DNA from: an uncultured Duncaniella sp.
GTDB taxonomy: Bacteria > Bacteroidota > Bacteroidia > Bacteroidales > Muribaculaceae
Assembly: GCA_910588795.1 (NCBI GenBank)
Contig: CAJURI010000059.1
Span: 1-14,412 of the forward strand
Direction of reading: 5' to 3'
DNA length: 14,412 bases
Positions within the stretch are counted from its first letter, which is position 1. Each line of letters starts with the position of its first letter. The translations under genes and the position numbers were made by a program. Shown here piece after piece: positions 6,983 through 14,329 of this stretch. The notes beneath the pieces were generated by a model, which was given only the letters and a program-made list of their open reading frames with translations, searched no databases and was not told where the DNA came from.

Positions 6983-8358
6983 TACGGCTTCTACGGCATA
7001 ATGCCACCGGCAATACCTCCGCCAAGGTCATAAGGGCTATAGGGCTGTTCGGAAGCATGCAGGCCCTCAACATCCTTTGCGGCATAGTAAGAGTCAAATG
7101 TGTGGCTCTGCTGCTCGGCACGGCCGGTGTGGGGCTGTTTGTGATATTCAACTCCGCACAGATGCTCCTCGCCACAACGCAGCTCAACCTGCGCAGCAGT
7201 GCCGTGCGCGACATAGCCAAAGCCAATTCCCATTCATCGTCCTCATCATCCACACGGCAACTCGACGAGGCCATAGGCAACGTGAGGAGATGGGGATGGC
7301 TTCTCGGATGGATCGGGACAGCTGTGACTCTGATCTCCGCACCTCTGTTCAGCCTTTACACATTCGGAGACCTTTCATCCACACCGGAGTTCATGCTCCT
7401 TGCCATAGCCATACTGCTCATGGCAGCAAGCGCGGGAGAGCAGGCCATAATGCAGGGCACTGACAGGCTTAAGCACCTTGCGGCATCCTCGGCGTGGGGC
7501 ATGGCGGCAGGTCTTGCCGTATCCATCCCCCTCATATATTTCCTGCGCATGCGCAGCATTGTTCCGGTTGTGATAAGCTACGCCATAACGCAGTATATAG
7601 CCATCCTGTGCCTGCGCCGCCGACCGGCGAAACCGGCAGTACCGATAAGCCTGCGCCGGCTATGGCAGCAAGGAAGTCCCATGCTGCGTCTCGGCAGCTA
7701 TATGACCATAGCCGCCATACTCAAGGAAGTGATAAACTATGTGTTCATAGCATTCCTCAACTGGAGCGGAGGCACCGACGAGGTGGGGATATACCAGTCG
7801 GGCTACACAATCGTGGTCCGTTATATGGGCGTCATATTCACAGCCGTGACCATAGAGTTCTACACACGCCTCGCATCGCTCAACGCTTATCCCTCCAGGC
7901 AGATCACAGCATTGAGACACGAGCTGTTCATACTCACATGCATCATCACGCCTCTGCTCATCATGATACTCCCCCTGAGCCCGTTTGCCGTGAGGCTGCT
8001 ATATTCTTCAGAGTTCACAGGGGTGACACCTTACATGACGTGCGCCCTGCCGGGGATGCTTCTCCATGCACTTCCCATATGCATTTCCTATCTTATACTC
8101 GCCAGAGGGGACGGACGCATATATGTGACGGTCGAGGCCTTACATTCCCTTCTGTCACTGGCTCTGAGTATCACAGGCTACAGACTCGGGGGCCTTGCCG
8201 GTCTCGGCGCAGCCTTCACCGCAGGCAATGCCGCATATGCCGTCATCATGCTATGGGTGTTCATGCGCCGTTACCGCGGCACCATACCGTCACGCCTTGC
8301 AGCGATATATCTGCTCTCCATCACAGCTGTGTCACTCACGGCTGCTGCGTGCATGTAA
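6979..8358 (+). CDS. Polysaccharide/lipid-linked oligosaccharide flippase (Wzx/MATE-like, MOP superfamily)
   Basis: An integral membrane protein of about 459 aa with roughly 12 hydrophobic segments. Its opening (IRAIGLFGSMQALNILCGI, then RVKCVALLLGTAGVGLFVIF) is typical of O-antigen translocases of the WzxB/WzxE kind, which flip undecaprenyl-linked sugars across the inner membrane. The frame also allows an ATG at 6922 inside the acyltransferase gene. I prefer GTG at 6979 because it overlaps the upstream stop as GTGA and leaves about 17 residues before the first membrane segment, as is usual in the family; the ATG would add a proline/alanine-rich 19-residue lead. No glycosyltransferase or polysaccharide cluster is adjacent, so the cargo is unknown. 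The gene ends 14 bp from the convergent glmS stop with no terminator between them. Confidence 0.85.
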   Translation: MIRLLRHNATGNTSAKVIRAIGLFGSMQALNILCGIVRVKCVALLLGTAGVGLFVIFNSAQMLLATTQLNLRSSAVRDIAKANSHSSSSSSTRQLDEAIGNVRRWGWLLGWIGTAVTLISAPLFSLYTFGDLSSTPEFMLLAIAILLMAASAGEQAIMQGTDRLKHLAASSAWGMAAGLAVSIPLIYFLRMRSIVPVVISYAITQYIAILCLRRRPAKPAVPISLRRLWQQGSPMLRLGSYMTIAAILKEVINYVFIAFLNWSGGTDEVGIYQSGYTIVVRYMGVIFTAVTIEFYTRLASLNAYPSRQITALRHELFILTCIITPLLIMILPLSPFAVRLLYSSEFTGVTPYMTCALPGMLLHALPICISYLILARGDGRIYVTVEALHSLLSLALSITGYRLGGLAGLGAAFTAGNAAYAVIMLWVFMRRYRGTIPSRLAAIYLLSITAVSLTAAACM

Positions 8359-8372
8359 AGCGAAAAATACAG

Positions 8373-10223
8373 TTATTCTACGGTGACTGACTTGGCGAGA
8401 TTGCGCGGCTGGTCCACATTCTTACCTTTGTTCACCGCTATATAGTAGGCAAGAAGCTGCAGAGGTATGGAGGCTACAAGCGGTGTGAGGCATTCAGGAA
8501 CATCGGGTATCTCTATACAGAAGTTGGCGATATCCTTCATCGCGGTATTGCCCTTCGAGACAATAGCCACTACCGCGCCTCCGCGGCTCTTGACCTGCTG
8601 CACGTTGGATATTATCTTGTCATAGAGCGAATCGCTGGGAGCTATTATGACACTCGGCATCTCCTGATCGATAAGCGCGATGGGGCCATGCTTCATCTCG
8701 GCAGCCGGATAACCCTCGGCATGGATATATGATATCTCCTTGAGTTTAAGAGCTCCTTCGAGTGCCGTGGGATAATTGTAGCCGCGTCCGAGATAAAGGA
8801 AGTTGTGGGCATACGTGAAGAACATCGACAGTTTTTTGACAGCATCGTTGCACTTCAGAGTCTCTTCTATGGTCTTAGGCATGGCCTTGAGGGCGGTGGC
8901 CACACTGCGCACCGTGTCACTGTCTATGACACCCCGCAGCTGCCCTATGGCGAGAGCCAGAAGAGTGAGGACAGTGACCTGGCCGGTGAACGCCTTGGTC
9001 GAGGCTACACCTATCTCAGGGCCGACATGTATATAGGTGCCCGAATCAGTGGCGCGCGGGATGGAAGCACCCACCACATTGCATACCCCGTAGACAAATG
9101 CCCCTTTCTCCTTTGCCAGCTGTATGGCGGCAAGAGTGTCGGCAGTCTCACCTGACTGTGATATGGCTATCACTATGTCCTTATTGTTAAGCACGGGATT
9201 GCCGTAACGGAATTCCGAAGCATACTCCACTTCCACAGGTATCTGGCAGAAGTCCTGGATGAGACGTTTCCCTATGAGGGCAGCGTGCCATGAGGTGCCG
9301 CATGCCACAAGGGTTATCCGTTCGGCCTGAAGAAACTTCTCGCGGTTGAGCTCCACACCGGAGAGTATCACGCGCGAGCAGTCACCGGTGATGCGCCCGC
9401 GCAGACAGTCACGCAGCGTGCTCGGCTGCTCGAATATCTCCTTGAGCATGAATGTGTCGTAGCCACCCTTTTCAAGCTGAGCGAGCGACATCTTGAGTTT
9501 CTTTATGTCGATCTTGGAAGTAGCCTGTGAATCGATCTCGAATATCGACAGAGGTTCGCCGCGCTTGATCACAGCCATCTCATTATCCTTTAGATATATC
9601 ACCTTATCGGTGTATCCAATGATCGGCGTGGCGTCGGACGCTATGAATGTCTCCCCGTCGCCGACCCCGATGACAAGGGGCGAGCTCTTGCGCGCCACCA
9701 CGAGGGTGTCGGGGTCTCCCTTTTCGATCACAGCTACTGCATACGCGCCCTCCACCTGCAGGAGAGCCTCGCGAACTGCCTCGGCAAGAGAGCAATCGGG
9801 AGTCGTGCTCTTTATGTAGTCCACAAGCTGGACGAGCACTTCAGTGTCGGTCTCGCTGCGGAATTCGTAGCCATGCTCCTCAAGAGCCTTTTTAAGCACC
9901 GAATAATTCTCGATGGTTCCGTTGTGGACGAGTGCGATCTCACCGCTCTGCGACACATGCGGATGAGCGTTTATATCATTGGGCTCACCATGGGTAGCCC
10001 AGCGTGTATGCGCTATGCCTATGGAGCCGTCAGTGCACCCTGCGGCCGCCGTCTGCTCAAGATTAGACACCTTGCCGCGCGACTTGTGAACATTAAGGGT
10101 GCCGTCGGCCGTAACAAGTGCCACACCAGCAGAGTCATATCCGCGGTATTCGAGACGCTTCAGCCCTTGTATCAGTATTTCGTATGCCCCATTGGAGCCA
10201 AGGTAACCAACTATGCCACACAT
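8373..10223 (-). CDS. glmS: Glutamine--fructose-6-phosphate aminotransferase (isomerizing)
   Basis: Makes glucosamine-6-phosphate from fructose-6-phosphate and glutamine, the first committed step to UDP-GlcNAc for peptidoglycan and lipid A. The 616 aa match the usual ~610. The N-terminal class II glutamine amidotransferase domain starts MCGIVGYLG, so Cys2 becomes the N-terminal nucleophile after Met removal. TRWATHGEP and HNGTIENY are the glutamine-site motifs. Two SIS sugar-isomerase domains follow, marked by ACGTSWHAA and SQSGETADT in the first and by SYIHAEGYPAAEMKHGPIAL near the second. The C-terminus NLAKSVTVE carries the conserved active-site lysine and the terminal TVE. The start is fixed by the Cys2 requirement. 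A TAACTTTG element lies about 100 nt upstream. The gene is divergent from purN. Confidence 0.97.
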   Translation of the reverse strand: MCGIVGYLGSNGAYEILIQGLKRLEYRGYDSAGVALVTADGTLNVHKSRGKVSNLEQTAAAGCTDGSIGIAHTRWATHGEPNDINAHPHVSQSGEIALVHNGTIENYSVLKKALEEHGYEFRSETDTEVLVQLVDYIKSTTPDCSLAEAVREALLQVEGAYAVAVIEKGDPDTLVVARKSSPLVIGVGDGETFIASDATPIIGYTDKVIYLKDNEMAVIKRGEPLSIFEIDSQATSKIDIKKLKMSLAQLEKGGYDTFMLKEIFEQPSTLRDCLRGRITGDCSRVILSGVELNREKFLQAERITLVACGTSWHAALIGKRLIQDFCQIPVEVEYASEFRYGNPVLNNKDIVIAISQSGETADTLAAIQLAKEKGAFVYGVCNVVGASIPRATDSGTYIHVGPEIGVASTKAFTGQVTVLTLLALAIGQLRGVIDSDTVRSVATALKAMPKTIEETLKCNDAVKKLSMFFTYAHNFLYLGRGYNYPTALEGALKLKEISYIHAEGYPAAEMKHGPIALIDQEMPSVIIAPSDSLYDKIISNVQQVKSRGGAVVAIVSKGNTAMKDIANFCIEIPDVPECLTPLVASIPLQLLAYYIAVNKGKNVDQPRNLAKSVTVE

Positions 10224-10326
10224 ATAGCTTAGAGCTTAGAGAAATTTACAAATTATCTATTACGATTAAATACAGAGACCCCGCAGAATCGGGGAACCCT
10301 GAAACTCCTTATTGTTTAATCCGCCA

Positions 10327-10334
10327 CAAAGTTA
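10327..10334 (-). promoter_or_regulatory. Promoter -7 element for glmS (minus strand)
   Basis: CAAAGTTA on the plus strand reads TAACTTTG on the minus strand, an exact TAnnTTTG match. No TTG is obvious at the -33 position. Initiation near 10320 would give a leader of about 97 nt, which holds a small GC hairpin (10279-10283 with 10290-10294). The leader is too short and lacks the shape expected of a glmS ribozyme. Confidence 0.55.
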
Positions 10335-10428
10335 AGGAAAAAACTTCGATTTATCGCCATAGCTCAGGACGATTACAGGGTTTTAGAGATTTTAAACCTA
10401 ACAATTTTTTTCTTCACCATAAAAATCC

Positions 10429-10436
10429 TAACTTCG
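10429..10436 (+). promoter_or_regulatory. Possible -7 element for purN
   Basis: TAACTTCG matches seven of the eight TAnnTTTG positions and lies 20 nt before the purN ATG. The region upstream is T-rich but has no TTG at the right distance. The whole 10224-10455 spacer otherwise holds only the glmS promoter and leader on the other strand. Confidence 0.35.
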
Positions 10437-10455
10437 CGCCGAAAAAACATATACC

Positions 10456-11028
10456 ATGAAAAGAGTCGCCATATTCGCATCCGGCAACGGCACCAATGCC
10501 GAAAACATAACACGTTATTTCCAGTCATCAGTCCCCGACGGGGAAATTGCCCTCGTGATAAGCAACAATCCGGAAGCCGGAGTGATCAGGCGCAGCATGG
10601 ACCTTGGGGTCGATACTGTGGTAATGTCCCGGCAGGAGATCAACGACCCAGCACAGATGCTCGGACTACTGGAAAAATACTCCATCGACATAATAGTGCT
10701 GGCCGGATTTCTACTGCGTATCCCGCCATTCCTGACTCAACGATACCCTGACAGAATAGTCAACATCCATCCGGCCCTGCTCCCCGGATACGGCGGCAAA
10801 GGGATGTACGGACATCACGTGCACGAGGCCGTGGTGGCCGCCGGCGAAAAGGAGACGGGCATAACGATCCACTATGTAAACGAAAACTACGACGAAGGCC
10901 GCATAATATTCCAGGCCAAAACTCCCGTCGCCCCCGACGACACTCCGGCCGATGTCGAGAGCAAGGTTCACGTACTTGAGAAGGAGCACTTCCCGCGCGT
11001 GATAGCCGAGACTTTTTTCAAGCGGTAA
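10456..11028 (+). CDS. purN: Phosphoribosylglycinamide formyltransferase (GAR transformylase)
   Basis: Transfers the formyl group of 10-formyl-tetrahydrofolate to glycinamide ribonucleotide, the third step of de novo purine synthesis. The 190 aa are the usual compact size. The phosphate-binding loop is SGNGTN (9-14). The catalytic set is visible: Asn103 and His105 in IVNIHPALLPG, and Asp146 in NYDEG. The folate-side segment GHHVHEAVVAAGEKETGITIH lies at about 119-139. The first Met is followed directly by the beta-strand RVAIFASG, so the start is secure. No other pur gene is adjacent apart from the convergent purU. Confidence 0.95.
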   Translation: MKRVAIFASGNGTNAENITRYFQSSVPDGEIALVISNNPEAGVIRRSMDLGVDTVVMSRQEINDPAQMLGLLEKYSIDIIVLAGFLLRIPPFLTQRYPDRIVNIHPALLPGYGGKGMYGHHVHEAVVAAGEKETGITIHYVNENYDEGRIIFQAKTPVAPDDTPADVESKVHVLEKEHFPRVIAETFFKR

Positions 11029-11058
11029 CGATCCACTGCACCACGCAGCCCGACGGGG

Positions 11059-11931
11059 CTATGAGAACACTACAGTCTTATTGGCGTATGTAAGAATCTT
11101 GCGCTGTATATGCTTCTCCACAGCGCGCGAAAGCACTATCTTCTCCAGATCACGCCCTTTCTTCACAAGGTCCTCCACGGTGTCCTTGTGGGTTATGCGC
11201 GTTGTCTCCTGCTCGATTATGGGGCCGGCGTCAAGATCGGTGGTGACATAGTGGCTCGTGGCTCCGATAAGCTTAACTCCACGCTCGAATGCCTGATGAT
11301 ATGGCTTGGCTCCGATGAATGCCGGGAGGAAAGAGTGGTGTATGTTTATGATATGGTTGGGGTAACGGTTTATGAAATCCTCTGACAGCACCTGCATGTA
11401 TCTTGCAAGCACTATGAAGTCCACGCCGTAACGGTCAAGTATCTCAAACTCCTTCTGCTCCATCTCAGCCTTGTTTTCGCGCGTCACCGGGACCACCTCG
11501 AAAGGTATGTCGAACTGTTTGCCGACAATGGCAAGATCAGGATGATTGGATATGATCACCGGTATCTCCACGTCCCATTCGCCGGCTATATAGCGCGAAA
11601 GCAGGTCATACAGGCAATGTGACATCTTGGAGACGAATATAGCCATGCGCTGGCGATGGCTCGTGAAACTAAGTCGGTGGGTAAGCTGATAACGCTTGGC
11701 ATAAAGGGTTTCGAAATAATCCTTGAGCTTCTCCTTCGGTATAAGGAAATCGGCTATGTCCCACTCCACACGCATATAGAATATGCCGGCGGCACGATCG
11801 ACATACTGGTCAAGATAAAGGATATTGCCGCGGTTGGAGGTGATGAAATCGGTTATCACAGCTATGATGCCCGGCTGATCGGGACAGTGCATGCGAAGGA
11901 CGGCTGTATCGGTGTGCTTTCTCTTTTCCAT
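11059..11931 (-). CDS. purU: Formyltetrahydrofolate deformylase
   Basis: Hydrolyses 10-formyl-tetrahydrofolate to formate and tetrahydrofolate, balancing the one-carbon pools and supplying formate for PurT-type purine synthesis. The 290 aa have the two expected domains. The first is an N-terminal ACT domain (about 8-90) opening with LRMHCPDQPGI, the usual ligand-sensing motif; in E. coli PurU is controlled by methionine and glycine. The second is a formyltransferase-fold catalytic domain (about 95-285). Catalytic residues are Asn196 and His198 in IINIHHSFLPAF and Asp234 in TDLDAGPI, with LARYMQVLS (175-183) as a further family signature. A TAACTTTG element lies 20 nt upstream. Its 3' end faces purN across 30 bp. 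Confidence 0.95.
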   Translation of the reverse strand: MEKRKHTDTAVLRMHCPDQPGIIAVITDFITSNRGNILYLDQYVDRAAGIFYMRVEWDIADFLIPKEKLKDYFETLYAKRYQLTHRLSFTSHRQRMAIFVSKMSHCLYDLLSRYIAGEWDVEIPVIISNHPDLAIVGKQFDIPFEVVPVTRENKAEMEQKEFEILDRYGVDFIVLARYMQVLSEDFINRYPNHIINIHHSFLPAFIGAKPYHQAFERGVKLIGATSHYVTTDLDAGPIIEQETTRITHKDTVEDLVKKGRDLEKIVLSRAVEKHIQRKILTYANKTVVFS

Positions 11932-11951
11932 AAATCTTTAATTTCAGGATG

Positions 11952-11959
11952 CAAAGTTA
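11952..11959 (-). promoter_or_regulatory. Promoter -7 element for purU (minus strand)
   Basis: The plus-strand CAAAGTTA reads TAACTTTG on the minus strand, an exact TAnnTTTG match. A CTG triplet, one base from TTG, lies 20 nt further upstream. Initiation near 11945 gives a very short leader of about 13 nt. Confidence 0.6.
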
Positions 11960-12013
11960 GTGAAATTTCACACAAAACACAGCCATAATATTTATGAATA
12001 TAACAATTTGTAC

Positions 12014-12071
12014 GATTTAGTAATCCTGTACTGTATATTAATGATTCAGTAATCCGGCACCTTATATTAAT
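12014..12071. repeat. Imperfect tandem duplication, two 29-nt copies
   Basis: Copies at 12014-12042 and 12043-12071 match at 24 of 29 positions by hand alignment. Both open with GATT and the shared AGTAATCC, and both close with TATATTAAT. They lie in the purU-rpsA spacer, upstream of the purU promoter, and run into the next repeat set. No ORF is associated. Confidence 0.8.
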
Positions 12072-12128
12072 AAAGAACAGGGAAATATATTAATAAAGAA
12101 CAGGGAAATCTAAATAAAGAACAGTAAA
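12064..12128. repeat. Perfect 23-nt tandem duplication plus a partial third copy
   Basis: Copies at 12064-12086 and 12087-12109 are identical. A partial, diverged third copy occupies about 12111-12128. All three contain AATAAAGAACAG, at 12069, 12092 and 12113, so spaced 23 and 21 bp, about two helical turns. Read on the minus strand the core is CTGTTCTTTATT. The third copy directly abuts the rpsA terminator stem and supplies its U-rich tail. Confidence 0.85.
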
Positions 12129-12162
12129 CGTCCCGCGCTGCCATAGATGCAACGCGGGACGT
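12110..12162 (-). terminator. Intrinsic terminator of rpsA (minus strand)
   Basis: A perfect 10-bp stem ACGTCCCGCG / CGCGGGACGT (12128-12137 with 12153-12162) is extended by a 3-bp inner stem (12139-12141 with 12149-12151) past one C/A mismatch. On the minus strand it is followed by TTTACTGTTCTTTATTT, a U-rich tail. It lies about 84 nt beyond the rpsA stop. Confidence 0.8.
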
Positions 12163-12245
12163 CTTCAGTCAGTTGTTATCACGAGTCCGCAATGTCTGCC
12201 AGTCATGTCACCGGCATGCGCGGACATCTGACATGCGGGGAGTGA

Positions 12246-14051
12246 TTACTTGCCGGCAAGCTTCTCCTTGAGGCTTGCGAGAGCCTCGAGGTCGCCGAGA
12301 GTAGTCTTCTCAAGCGGAGTAGTGAGCACGGGGGTCTCCTCGGCACGGCGGTTGCCGCCACGACGGGCTTCGCCACGGTTCTCACGCTTGCGGGGCTGCT
12401 CGGCACGTTCACCCTTCTGCTCGTCCTCGAATGTACGGCTGTGAGAGAGGATGATGCGCTTGGAATCCTTGTTGAATTCGAGCACCTTGAATTCGAGTTT
12501 CTCATCGAGCTGTGCACGGCTTCCGTCAGCCTTGACAAGATGCTTGGGTGTTGCGAATCCTTCCACACCGTAGGGGAGAGCTATGACTGCGCCCTTCTCT
12601 ACGAGCTCGATGATAGTTCCCTCGTGTACAGAGCCTACAGTGAAGATAGTCTCGAATACATCCCAGGGATTCTCCTCAAGCTGCTTGTGGCCGAGAGAGA
12701 GACGACGGTTCTCCTTGTCGATCTCGAGCACCTGGACGTCAATGTCGGCACCGATCTGAGTGAACTCGCTGGGGTGCTTTACCTTCTTGGTCCATGAGAG
12801 GTCAGAGATGTGGATCAGGCCGTCAACACCTTCCTCGATCTCTACGAACACACCGAAATTGGTGAAGTTGCGTACGCGGGCTGTGTGCTTTGAGCCGACC
12901 GGATACTTGGTCTCGATATTCTCCCAGGGATCGTTGCGGAGCTGCTTGATGCCGAGTGACATCTTGCGGTCCTCGCGGTCGAGGGTAAGGATAACAGCCT
13001 CGATCTCGTCGCCCACCTTCATGAAGTCCTGAGCTGAACGGAGGTGCTGGCTCCATGACATCTCGCTTACGTGGATAAGACCCTCCACGCCGGGAGCGAT
13101 CTCTACGAATGCGCCGTAGTCAGCCATAACGACAACTTTGCCCTTGACCTTGTCGCCGACCTTAAGTTCGGGATCAAGTGCATCCCAGGGATGGGGAAGG
13201 AGCTGCTTCAGACCGAGAGCTATGCGCTTCTTCTCGTCATCGAAGTCGAGAATAACCACATTGAGCTTCTGATCGAGCTGCACTACCTCTTCAGGATGGC
13301 TTACGCGGCCCCATGAGAGGTCAGTGATGTGAATGAGACCGTCGACACCGCCAAGGTCGATGAACACACCGTAGCTGGTGATGTTCTTGACTGTGCCCTC
13401 GAGCACCTGACCCTTCTCGAGCTTGGAGATGATCTCGCGCTTCTGCTGCTCGAGCTCGGCCTCGATGAGAGCCTTGTGGCTTACTACGACGTTCTTGAAT
13501 TCCTGATTGATCTTAACGACCTTGAACTCCATGGTCTTGCCCACGAAGATATCATAGTCGCGGATAGGCTTGACATCGATCTGTGATCCGGGGAGGAATG
13601 CCTCTATACCGAACACGTCGACGATCATACCGCCCTTGGTGCGGCACTTGATGAAGCCCTTGATGACTTCGTCCTTCTCGAGAGCCTCGTTGATGCGGTC
13701 CCAGGAACGTGCAGCGCGCGCCTTACGGTGAGAGAGGATGAGCTGTCCTTTCTTGTCCTCCTGATTCTCGATGAACACTTCAACGACGTCGCCCACCTTG
13801 ATGTCAGGATTGTAACGGAACTCGCTCATGGGTATGATGCCGTCGCTCTTGTAGCCGATGTTAACCACAGCCTCACGCTTGTTGAGGGCGATGATGGTAC
13901 CTTCGATTACGTCCTTGTCACGCACGGTGTTGAGCGATTCATCATAGGTCTTGGTGAGCTCTTCACGCGACTTCTCGCCCTTGGCGTCACCTTTTTCAAA
14001 TGCTTCCCAATCGAAATCCTCGATAGGGGAGTTTTTTAATTCTTCAGTCAT
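12246..14051 (-). CDS. rpsA: 30S ribosomal protein S1
   Basis: S1 binds single-stranded mRNA on the 30S subunit and helps initiation, which matters in Bacteroidetes where Shine-Dalgarno pairing is little used. The protein has 601 aa. Six S1 (OB-fold) repeats run from about residue 46 to 540. The middle ones show the classic pattern clearly, for example GTVKNITSYGVFIDLGGVDG then LIHITDLSW, and VKGKVVVMADYGAFVEIAPG then LIHVSEMSW. The first two repeats are more divergent, as is usual for the ribosome-binding part. After repeat six there is a low-complexity Arg/Glu/Gly-rich linker (about 545-575, with ARRGGNRRAEE) and a short helical end. E. coli S1 has 557 aa, so the N- and C-terminal additions account for the extra length. 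The ATG at 14051 is preceded by a matching promoter and about 65 nt of leader. Confidence 0.96.
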   Translation of the reverse strand: MTEELKNSPIEDFDWEAFEKGDAKGEKSREELTKTYDESLNTVRDKDVIEGTIIALNKREAVVNIGYKSDGIIPMSEFRYNPDIKVGDVVEVFIENQEDKKGQLILSHRKARAARSWDRINEALEKDEVIKGFIKCRTKGGMIVDVFGIEAFLPGSQIDVKPIRDYDIFVGKTMEFKVVKINQEFKNVVVSHKALIEAELEQQKREIISKLEKGQVLEGTVKNITSYGVFIDLGGVDGLIHITDLSWGRVSHPEEVVQLDQKLNVVILDFDDEKKRIALGLKQLLPHPWDALDPELKVGDKVKGKVVVMADYGAFVEIAPGVEGLIHVSEMSWSQHLRSAQDFMKVGDEIEAVILTLDREDRKMSLGIKQLRNDPWENIETKYPVGSKHTARVRNFTNFGVFVEIEEGVDGLIHISDLSWTKKVKHPSEFTQIGADIDVQVLEIDKENRRLSLGHKQLEENPWDVFETIFTVGSVHEGTIIELVEKGAVIALPYGVEGFATPKHLVKADGSRAQLDEKLEFKVLEFNKDSKRIILSHSRTFEDEQKGERAEQPRKRENRGEARRGGNRRAEETPVLTTPLEKTTLGDLEALASLKEKLAGK

Positions 14052-14096
14052 TAAAACTGGATAAATGGGTTAATAAATATGGTTAATTAATATGCC

Positions 14097-14112
14097 CACG
14101 CACTCAGGCGTG
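14097..14112 (-). other. Small hairpin at the 5' end of the rpsA leader
   Basis: A perfect 5-bp inverted repeat CACGC / GCGTG with a 6-nt loop begins about 4 nt after the inferred rpsA transcription start. It could stabilise the message or take part in S1 feedback, but it is small and this is speculation. Confidence 0.35.
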
Positions 14113-14122
14113 TAAGCGGGGG

Positions 14123-14152
14123 CAAAGATACACATTTTTTCCCATCCGGCAA
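14123..14152 (-). promoter_or_regulatory. Bacteroidetes-type promoter for rpsA (minus strand)
   Basis: The plus-strand CAAAGATA (14123-14130) reads TATCTTTG on the minus strand, an exact TAnnTTTG match. TTG on the minus strand at 14152-14150 lies 19 nt upstream. Initiation near 14116 gives a leader of about 65 nt. This is among the best promoter matches in the window. Confidence 0.75.
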
Positions 14153-14196
14153 TGACATTAATGCCAATATATCACAATTAAATCGCTGAAATTCCA

Positions 14197-14245
14197 ATTA
14201 TTTATATAAAATCAGTCAGGACAGATATGCCATCTGCCCTGACTG
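14197..14245 (-). terminator. Intrinsic terminator downstream of the sigma factor gene (minus strand)
   Basis: An 8-bp stem CAGTCAGG / CCTGACTG (14213-14220 with 14238-14245) continues past one A/C mismatch into a 5-bp stem CAGAT / ATCTG with a 5-nt loop. On the minus strand it is followed by ATTTTATATAAAT. It lies 85 nt beyond the sigma factor stop and upstream of the rpsA promoter. The rest of the 14153-14329 spacer is AT-rich and shows nothing else. Confidence 0.75.
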
Positions 14246-14329
14246 CAATTCAATCATTTATCAATACCAATCAAATATGTGTGTTTCTCTTATTTACGGA
14301 ATGCTTATCTTAAATTCTTATCTTATATC

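Noticed and set aside
2376..8358. Integrated mobile element or phage-defence island covering the helicase to flippase genes.
   Set aside because: No integrase, transposase, flanking repeats, tRNA or endonuclease is visible, and base composition does not shift sharply at the edges by eye.
7494..8390. 298-codon plus-strand frame inside the flippase gene.
   Set aside because: The translation is His/Arg/Cys-rich with no domain pattern, while the overlapping frame gives regular membrane segments.
10224..10455. glmS ribozyme or a purine riboswitch in the glmS-purN spacer.
   Set aside because: The leader is too short and AT-rich for the ribozyme fold, and I could not find the conserved loop sequences of a purine riboswitch.
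11047..11060. Bidirectional terminator between purN and purU (AGCCC / GGGCT hairpin).
   Set aside because: The stem is only 5 bp, it overlaps the purU stop codon, and no T-tract follows on either strand.
12014..12128. CRISPR array.
   Set aside because: The repeats are adjacent with no unique spacers, copies are too few, and there is no cas gene.
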